From Acanthopleura granulata (Eukaryota > Mollusca > Polyplacophora > Chitonida > Chitonidae), in the NCBI GenBank assembly GCA_016165875.1, contig JABBOT010000027.1:2953939-3017938 (forward strand): 64,000 nucleotides of DNA, given 5' to 3'. Positions 52,301-61,300 of the stretch are shown piece by piece. The notes beneath the pieces were generated by a model. That model saw only the letters and a program-made list of their open reading frames with translations, was not told where the DNA came from and searched no databases. The stretch's first letter is position 1, and each line of letters opens with the position of its first letter. A program made the translations under genes and the position numbers.

Positions 52301-55300
52301 AATCAGATAATGTTCCATTTGAATGGTTCATCAATGAACAGTAGATATTGTGTGTCCTGCAATATTAACTGTCAGTATTAAAGAAGACGAACAATTTTTG
52401 ACTGGTTTTCAGTTATTTCTAGAGCTTATTTCATGAACATAAGACTTGCGTCCACTTAAATAAGTCTTAAATTTAGGAATTAACTAATTTCTAAAATTTA
52501 AGTGGGTATATGTCTGCATACATTGTCTGATGCTGTAGCTATTTGTTGAATATGTGTCCATCCCAGGTTTTTCCCCAAACACGCCAGTCCATCATATGGT
52601 GTATTAGTTGATTGTTATGTATAATTCTAAACTTACAGATAGTAGGGCCCAACACAAATCATGTTTTTCAAAGACACAACAGACTCCATAGCAAAGGTAA
52701 CATATGTGCTATATACTTGTATATTTTGAGTACTGTATTTTAGCAATGAACCCAGCCTGTCACATCACATTTGTACAATGTATTACACATCAAAGGTTAA
52801 CACACTGGGCCTAACATTATTTAACTTGTTGTCTACCCTAATTCTTCAACCTTTTCAACCTCTGCATCCAATAGTTTGAGACATTCTGAGAGAACTGTGG
52901 AGTGTAGAGAAACAATTTACATAGTTTTATGAAGTTTGCGTCTAAAATCATGTTCATAATCACTGTGTGCATAAATTCTACTGAAAAAAATGCTGTAGTG
53001 GGTGAAAAGGTTGAAGGTTTACAGTGTTTACATTTATAAATATCAATTTTGCCAGTGTATGTACATATATTTGTAGGGTGAGCACATCTCATCTCCATAA
53101 AGAACACACTTCCATTTTAGGAGTGTTTGTGCATAAAATGCATGGGGCATACAGGGGGAGGGGGGGGCATCAATTGGTGTACATATATATGGTGTAAATG
53201 TATAAATAGGATTTGTGTTATTTTACCGATTAGCAATACATGTATTTGCCATGAATTTTATCCCTATATAATGTGCAGAGCACATGTAGGTGTCGTTGAT
53301 GCTTGTCAAGGAGTAGCACCATTAGCGCATGGCCTGTGTTAAATTTCAGCCAAAAAGGAACTAAAAGTGGTATCAGACTCTGTGTGAAGAAAAATATGTG
53401 CTATGAAGATAATCAACAGCTTTGAAATGCAGTGAAAGGCAGCCTTTATGTGGAAGAGACCATAATTCAGAGAAGACACAGTTGCTGCCAATTTGATAAC
53501 CCATTCTCAAGACTGTCAGAAATTTGTGCATACAGTGTATTATTTCAGTTTTTTGCCATAAAGGTTTCTCTAAAATGAAATAAATAAAAATGAAACTTAT
53601 GCGTTTATGCTATTTGACTAGCAAAAGACAATTCTGTAACTAATGTAACTGCATACATATGACAGTTCGAATGCAATCATTTTTCAGAAGTCTTGACCCA
53701 TGTGCTCCTTATCACTTTGTTTTCTGATGATATAAAGTTAAATCCATTAACAGAAAAGACAACTCTAGACCACATGTATACATGTATCAATAAAGAATAC
53801 TACTCATAGTTCAAAAATCATCACTTTTTATTTTTGTGATGTATGATAACCAGAATATTGCATTCAAAGTAAGGAAAAAATGGCCATGTGGGGAAAATCA
53901 CTGGTGGTGCCACACTCTCAATTATAACCAATGAAGCGCGATATATTTCTGCCACACGAGAAGACATGTTTCTGCTGTGATGTCACTCGTACCTAGTTCA
54001 GCACTTTGCCATGTAGGAGTAGTTTTAAATCAGCTATTTTCCACTGATGACAAGACAATTCTGATACACTTTAATGTCATTTTCAACAAGAAAGTGGTTT
54101 TGGAATATGTCTGGGGTTATTCCTCAAAGTCTCAACCAGGACGCAACAATGCATGGCCTGCTCTTATGATAATAAAGGGGACTGTACCTAGCACACAAAG
54201 GTGTGTCTCACCCCTAATACTTAATAGTGTAGGGTACAGATGATGCGAAATCATGTTACCAGTTTCTCTAAACTGGCATATCCCATTGAAAGATGATTTA
54301 TTGAGTTACCAAGCACGTCATAAAAAAATGCCTATGTCCGTTCAGGTTTGTGTGGACCCCTCTCCTGAAGTAGCTTTGATTATATTTTTTGTTGTCTTTT
54401 AACTACTGTTGGACCAGCACATATGTACTAGCTACAAGTGCAAAACTGCTTGATGAATCCTTCCTTAGTGCTTTATTTTATGCCTCCTGCTTTTCCACAC
54501 ATTAAGGAAAAAAATCAAACAGTAAATAAATGTACCAGAAGAGCAAGAAGATTTATTCACACATTACATTACGTAGATTTCTATTACACAGTGAGTGATT
54601 ATGTATTCGTGAGGCCATCTGGCTTTGTTAGCTTGATCACCATTTTTTTTGGCCCAAAACAAAAATGTATTTATATCTACGTGAAATTTTCTTGTGCGAG
54701 ATGTAATCCAGATGTAGAAGTAAATGCGTTCATTTATTGAAAAGTGCATGTATTTGCATAAAGGTACTGTGAGTTAAATTATTACTTTGTCTTTATATGC
54801 CTTGATAATTGTTTGGCATGTAGACTGTGAAGATGTCAGGTGTCAAAACAGTGTAGACTGTATATGTGTATAACTATACAACAGTACACATTTTATATAC
54901 ACCGTGTCCTTGTGAGTTTAATATGCAGGTTTATAAAGAACAATCAAGAACACATTACACCACATGATGGACTTGTTTAGCAAATAGCTACAGAACACCT
55001 CTGCCATGTCTGCCACATTGGCACACAATGTATGCTGACATTTAGTATTATGTTATTGTTGCATTGCCTACATGAACCCCATACATCACTTTCGTTTTAG
55101 AAATTAATTAATTAATGGCTTAAATTACAACTGATTTAAGTATGACCAGGTTTATATTTCTGAAAAAGGATGGAGAAACAATTACAACCGAGTCAAAAAT
55201 TGAGAGGACATTTGTTTGCGCTGTGACCAGTATCTAGTTTACCACTTTGCCATATAGGACTAGTGTTAAATCAGCTATTTTCCTTGTGATTATGAGACAA

Positions 55301-58300
55301 TTCTGATATAGTTTAAAGCCATTTACAATGAGAAAGTGGTAGTATACATCTGGGGTTATTCCCCAAGGTCTCAACCAGGCAGCCACAGTGTTTCCGGTTT
55401 CCTCAAATGACATATGTTATGGCCTCTTAATAATTCCAGATTAAAAGATGAGTTACCAAAACATGTCATAAAAAAATGCCCATGCCCGTCTGTTTGGACC
55501 CCTCTAAAATAACTTTGGTTATATTTTCATTGTCCTTTCTTCTAAGTGTGCTTTTTTTTAATTGACATAATTTGTTTGTTTACAGTTGAGGAGAAAGTGG
55601 AGAAAAAGAGGAGAAAACGTGTGAAGAAAAATAAGCTGGTTCCTCTGGATGGCCAGTTAGAGGTATTGAACCAGTACAAAGGTTCCCCAGCGGTCAGTCC
55701 AGCCTTGCCATTGGAGACCAGAAGTCATGTGGATAGACATCAGAGGGCACAAGACCATCAAGGTAACATACAGACACAACGTTCAAGTAAGTCAACACAC
55801 CATTTCAGTGCTACAGACTTAATATATAGCCAGACACCATCACTGAAGTTCTTGTCCAATTCGTTTGTTATCAGCACAAGTGCTGACTCAGATGTTTTCT
55901 ACATGTTTGTATATGCTGTACAGGGCAGCATAATGATTTCAGAAGTGAGGAGGCTAACTACCACCTTAAAGGTGAACTGTCTCAGGTCTATTGTTCACTT
56001 CTCACAGAGGACAAAGCCAATGATATTTGACTGGGTTTGAGTTGTTTCTAGGTATTATTTCATGAACACAAGACCCATGCACACTTACATCAGTTTTCAT
56101 ATGAAATAAAATCACTAATTTCTAAAACGAAAGTGACATACTTGGTGCATGCAGGCAGTGTAACAACAACACAGCACTAATGTTAGCATACACTGTCTGG
56201 CAGTGAAGCAGAGTTGTGATGTAGTTATTTGTTACATCCATCATATCACAAAGACATTTAGTCCATCATATAGACTAGTTGATTGTTGTTTGTAGACTTA
56301 CACTATGAAATGGCGTCTTCCTCAGACTGGTAGCTAACCTAGTGTAGACTGTCAACCGGTAGTGTTTTGACTGCAACACCTATTAAAATTGTTCGAAATT
56401 TCATTATTATTATTATCATTACATTTCAGGGCTCAAAGTTCACTTTTTGCCTTAGTCGCACAGTGTGCCTGACTTATTTTTTTTTTTAGGCACACCAGGA
56501 ATTTTTTTTATGGGCGCTAGAACCTTTTTTTTTTTTTAGGTGTGATGCATGTACATCTAATTACTATTTATGCTGATTCCAGATGTGGTCTTTTTTATTA
56601 TTTGGGAGCATTTTATTTTTAGTGATTAAAGTGGAAATTAACCTTTAGGTCCAAAAGTGGACTTCTTGGACGATATTGAACATGCGGAAGCGCAGTGACG
56701 TCAGCATTCTGTTTAGCTGTGAACACCCTCGACTGCTATATATGTCTATGTTCTACATGAATATATATGTAGTATCACACATATATCTGTATTTATTGTG
56801 CAAACATAACAGCATGTTTAGCATAAAAGGAATCTGTGGCACCAATGTGCCCTAAACTATTCATTAAGGCACAAAAACTCCATCAGAGAATCAGAATGTT
56901 TCCCAAATTTCATGCACTGTGCATAGAATGCAAATTGATGGTGAAAAACATGTTTGGTATGATGAGCACATCATAAAAATGTTTTTTAGGTGATGTATAC
57001 CTTATTAATTGAAAGGTGGTTTCTTCCTTTAAAATCATTACAGATGAATTCTGCACAGGTAAAATTAATATTTATCACATGTACATGTAGAGTATACATA
57101 TCGAACAACAAACAGTAGTTTATTTGAAAATATGTATAAATTTGATGTGTCCCCAGTTGTAACTGTCATAGCACAACATTTGTAGGGTATCCATGTTCAG
57201 GACCCCAACTACATGCAATAGTACCAGGACTGTACATAGTTAATCCACTATCAAACATATTCTTTTGAAGCATGATCAAAAAAAATAAATGAAGAAAAAG
57301 GCAAATAAAAATCAACAAGTACATTTACCACGTAATTCCCGTCATGACAGCTTCCAGAAATCAGGAAAAAATCCCTGTGAATGCTGTTGAACACAACTAA
57401 ATGGATTGTAGCCATATGTTGTTGTTGTTGTTACTCAGACGACAGTGTTAAACTTTGTCCGGGTTTCAGATACAAAGATTTTGACAGTCGGACAGTTATT
57501 CATGCCAAGTGCACATTGTTCAAAAAGCTCCAGCTTGTGTGGGAAACAAATATACCCAAATTATGTGTAAAGAAAAACCCGAAAGCTTCATTGTCATGAA
57601 AGTTTCAGCCATTTGTTGGGGTTGGGGGCACGACCTCGGACAGCGGCAGAAGTTGTGATCACAGAGAACATATCACTCCTGGGCTTCTGTACCAAATTCA
57701 AACAAGTTCGAGTCGATTGGAGTAAAGCTGACACAACTGGCGATTTTCAGAGTAAATTGACATTACCTACCATTCTGGGTTCAGTAGATTTTGACCAAGG
57801 TGTGATCGGCGAAAAAACCCATTTACACCTTGTCATCATCGCACCAGTGATGATATCCTAGTGGCACATGTGCAACTCTATTCAATTTTGAGTCGCACAA
57901 ACCAAAATTTTAGCCGCATGTGCAACCAGTTAGACCAATTAACTTTGAACACTGCATGGTTTTTGAGTTTTGTGTCGTGACATGGTGGCCATGTCGGATT
58001 TTGTTTAAAGGGAAAGACTACACAAAAATGAAGTTAGGATAAATGAAAAGAGTATTAAAAACTCTACCTATCTAAAAATACCTTCACTGAATTTTTTAAG
58101 ATTTTTTTTCAACAAACGAAATGCAGTCAAATGTTTTGATTGAATGGTGTGTTTTTTGGACCATGATGATGTTGTGGTTCACCAGTTCACCAACTTTTCT
58201 CTGACCCTAAGGCAGAAATTTAATGTCATGTCAGTTTTTTCCTACACAAGCAGACAGTACATGAAAACTGTTCACAAGAACTCTATTCAGAGAGGAGTAT

Positions 58301-61300
58301 AAATGTGTACAGAGAGTTTTTTGACATCACTGGTGAACCACATTATTAATGTGATCCATAATACCCACCATACAATCAAAACATGTGACCGTTCAATTCG
58401 GTGAAAAAAAATCTATAAACTTCAATGAAGGTATTTATGGATACAGTTTTTTATGCTCTTTTCATTCACCATAACTTTATTTTTTATATGCCAACCAGTA
58501 ATGGCAGTCGCATAATGGTATAGCGATATTATCCGTTTGTCTGTCCTTATTTGTGTCCATGCTATATCGCAAATTGTTTTCCATGTACGGTTTTAATTTT
58601 TGGTGAATACATTGATACAGGTGTGATTATGTGTTGTGACTTATATTTGTCCATTTCCGTGGTTGCTTTGATAACCAGATTGCCATTTCCCCTGTCTATA
58701 TCGCATAAATACATATGGCTAGTGTCTGGGCTATATCTCAAATAGTTTTTCACATGCATATTTAAATTTGGTGGAAACAGAGATACAGATGTTATAGTGT
58801 GGCATGACTCATATTTAACTTTGTATGGTTGCCATGGTAACTAGATTATTATTTTCCTTATATATACTGTATAAATGCATGTGACTGCATGGATGGGCTA
58901 CAGTTCCAGTTGTTTTCCAAGTACATTTTTAATTTTTGGTGGATATGAAGGTACACAGATGACGAGATGTTGTGACACACATTTGTCCATTTCCTTGGTT
59001 GCCTTGGTAACCAGATTTGCTATTTCCCTTACATATACTGTATAGTTAGGCATGAACTTTGTATCTAGGCCATATATAGTTTTAATTCATCTTGAATACT
59101 TCTGTAGTAGAGTAGAGTCAGTCTAGGTATAGATTACTATGTAGATACAGTGTGTGTGTTAGGGGGCTAACTTTAATTGAGGATTACTAACCTTTGTATT
59201 CATTTGTGTAATATGCATGTAGTATCAGTAGATTTGTCTAGTTTTGTAGTTTTATTTAGAAATATTTAATTGTAGGAAGTTGTTGTGATGTAGTGTAAAA
59301 TAGCAAAAATGCAAAAAAAATTTGTCTTCTGTAGCAGAAATTTCACATTGAAAGGCTTAAAGCTTAAAGTACCATTTACTGTATGAAATTCATCTTTCAC
59401 ATAGTAATGTACCATTATGAAATCTAAATGATGTTGTTAAATTGATTGGGATGTCATGTTTAGGAAAAGAAATATTTAAAGACATTATATATGTAGAAAA
59501 CACAACTAGGCTCTGGTTGGTGTTCATTAGGTCATTAGGGCAAAGGATGTCCTCTGTGAGGCCCACGCTGGGGCTATAAAAGACCAGCCCTAAGCTCTGG
59601 GGAGACACCCCAGTCAGTATGGTCAGCCCCAGGGAGATCTATGTATCAGCTTACTACATGTACCATGTAACACAGCCAGATGGTATTCAGTATATATGAC
59701 AGCCTTCAGCTATACCATGTTGTTGTGGTCAGTCTTGCAGTCAGTCTTGTAGTTAGAGCCTTGAAGGCAGAGTCATCAGGAGTTACAGTTGTGTCTCTAG
59801 TCAGTACAAGATGGTAAAAATACAAAAAGATGTCTCCACTTCTGTGTTGTGTTCCTTTTCTGTCGGTCCTACCAAGCTAGCTTCCCAAAGCTTAGATAAC
59901 TCGTAGTCAGTAAACACCCACCACCAGCCAGGTTACACTTAGATACATCCTTGTGATACAGATAGATACAGATGTAACGATGAGTCATAACTCGCATTTG
60001 TTCCATTTCTGTGATAGCCATGGTAGATATCTATTTTCCCAATATATGCTGTATTAATAGATAAGACGTGATGTTGATGATGTGTCTCAGTTACAACTCC
60101 AGTTCTTTTCCATATTCAGTTTTAATTCTTGTTGACAGTGTGTTGCAACTTGCCCTTGTCAATTTTCACTTTAACTGTGGTAACCAAATTGCCATTATCA
60201 TACATATATTACTTTTTAAATGGATATGATTTCATGTCAGGGTTATGTCTCTCATTATTTTCCATATACAGTTTTAATTTTTGGCTGATACATAGATACG
60301 CAGATGCTGATGTGTCGCCACTCGTGTCTATTAATATTTCCATTTCTTGGAGGATATATATACAGAGGTGACAAACAGAGGTGAAAATGGACATCTGTGT
60401 ATCTACTTCCATGGCTGTCTTGATAATTAGTGCCCCCACCCAAAACTTTGTAACATTATGAGAATTTACGTACACTTATTTTTGAAACCAGTACTTTCCA
60501 AACTCATTGTTTTATGTGTACTTTTCATCAGAACTCATGAAGTACTTTCCGTCACAGTTTATACTGATCACAGTGCTGCAGGTATTTGTATTTTCTTTCC
60601 AAGTTTTAAAAGAGCAGTTTGATTGATTGGATTTTGACATGAAATCCTTTGAAATCATGAAATCTGTTCCTTGGTTAAATCGTTCGCATGATAACAAAGC
60701 CTTGTCTTGTTTTCCTCTGTACAAATCAGTCATGCTGAAAGTATATAATGCTCAAACTACCTCAGTGTCTGGCATGGGAAACCTTCCCAGAATGTAGTCT
60801 TTCTGTTTTTTGTTATTGGCTACGAGATAAAAATCAGTGAGGCGTTTTTTAGTGTTACACCTGTTGTGTAGGATTCCTGGCAGTCTAGTGTTGAACCCCA
60901 GTTGATTCCATTTTGTTTTTGTCATGTTTTTTCCATATTTTACCTCTGTGCAAATATTGACAAATGTACCACATTGTTGAGGTTGTTCCATGCTCTGTAC
61001 ATTGCTGCTTAGAAAACCAGATTATCAGAAACGATTTTCTGCAATTCTTGCATTATCTCATTTAAAGTGCCTGTGTGCAGTCACACACGAAGGACATTTC
61101 TTGGGTGTTCTACCTTCTACATAATGCAGCCAAGGGATGCCTTCAACCACTGCTATTGAAAAGCTCACCATATTTGCCAAATATTCTATTCTGTTTGAAA
61201 TTAAAGGATGATGGTTTGTTGATTTACCAGTATAAGCATAGGATTGTATAGGGTCATGAATAGCTTTGAGATTGGTGGGCCATTTTACCAGCTCATCTTC

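Larger units (their letters stand above)
48179..55585. other. ARL13B intron 7 (7.4 kb), repeat-rich
   Basis: It contains an inverted SINE remnant (49052-49209), a repeat C copy (52370-52640) and two repeat A copies (53762-54410, 55205-55545). A minus-strand ORF at 50116-50382 resembles no protein I know. Simple G-runs occur near 50800 and 53155. No additional exon was identified. Confidence 0.6.
58500..59102 (+). repeat. ~168-bp satellite, block 1 (X-box-like motifs)
   Basis: Three full units and part of a fourth start near 58561, 58730, 58897 and 59069. Each has ggctatat, a ttttccatgtac-like phrase, ttttaatttttggtgg, atacagatg, tgttgtgac, atttgtccatttcc and ggttgcc..ggtaaccag. Block 2 continues at 59938 after an inserted element. 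Units are diverged. Confidence 0.85.

Noticed and set aside
55763..56040. Extension of ARL13B exon 8 to the stop at 56040
   Set aside because: The donor caag|gtaaca and the in-phase terminal exon at 62608 with the conserved KPNVDSDDILT-type tail fit better.
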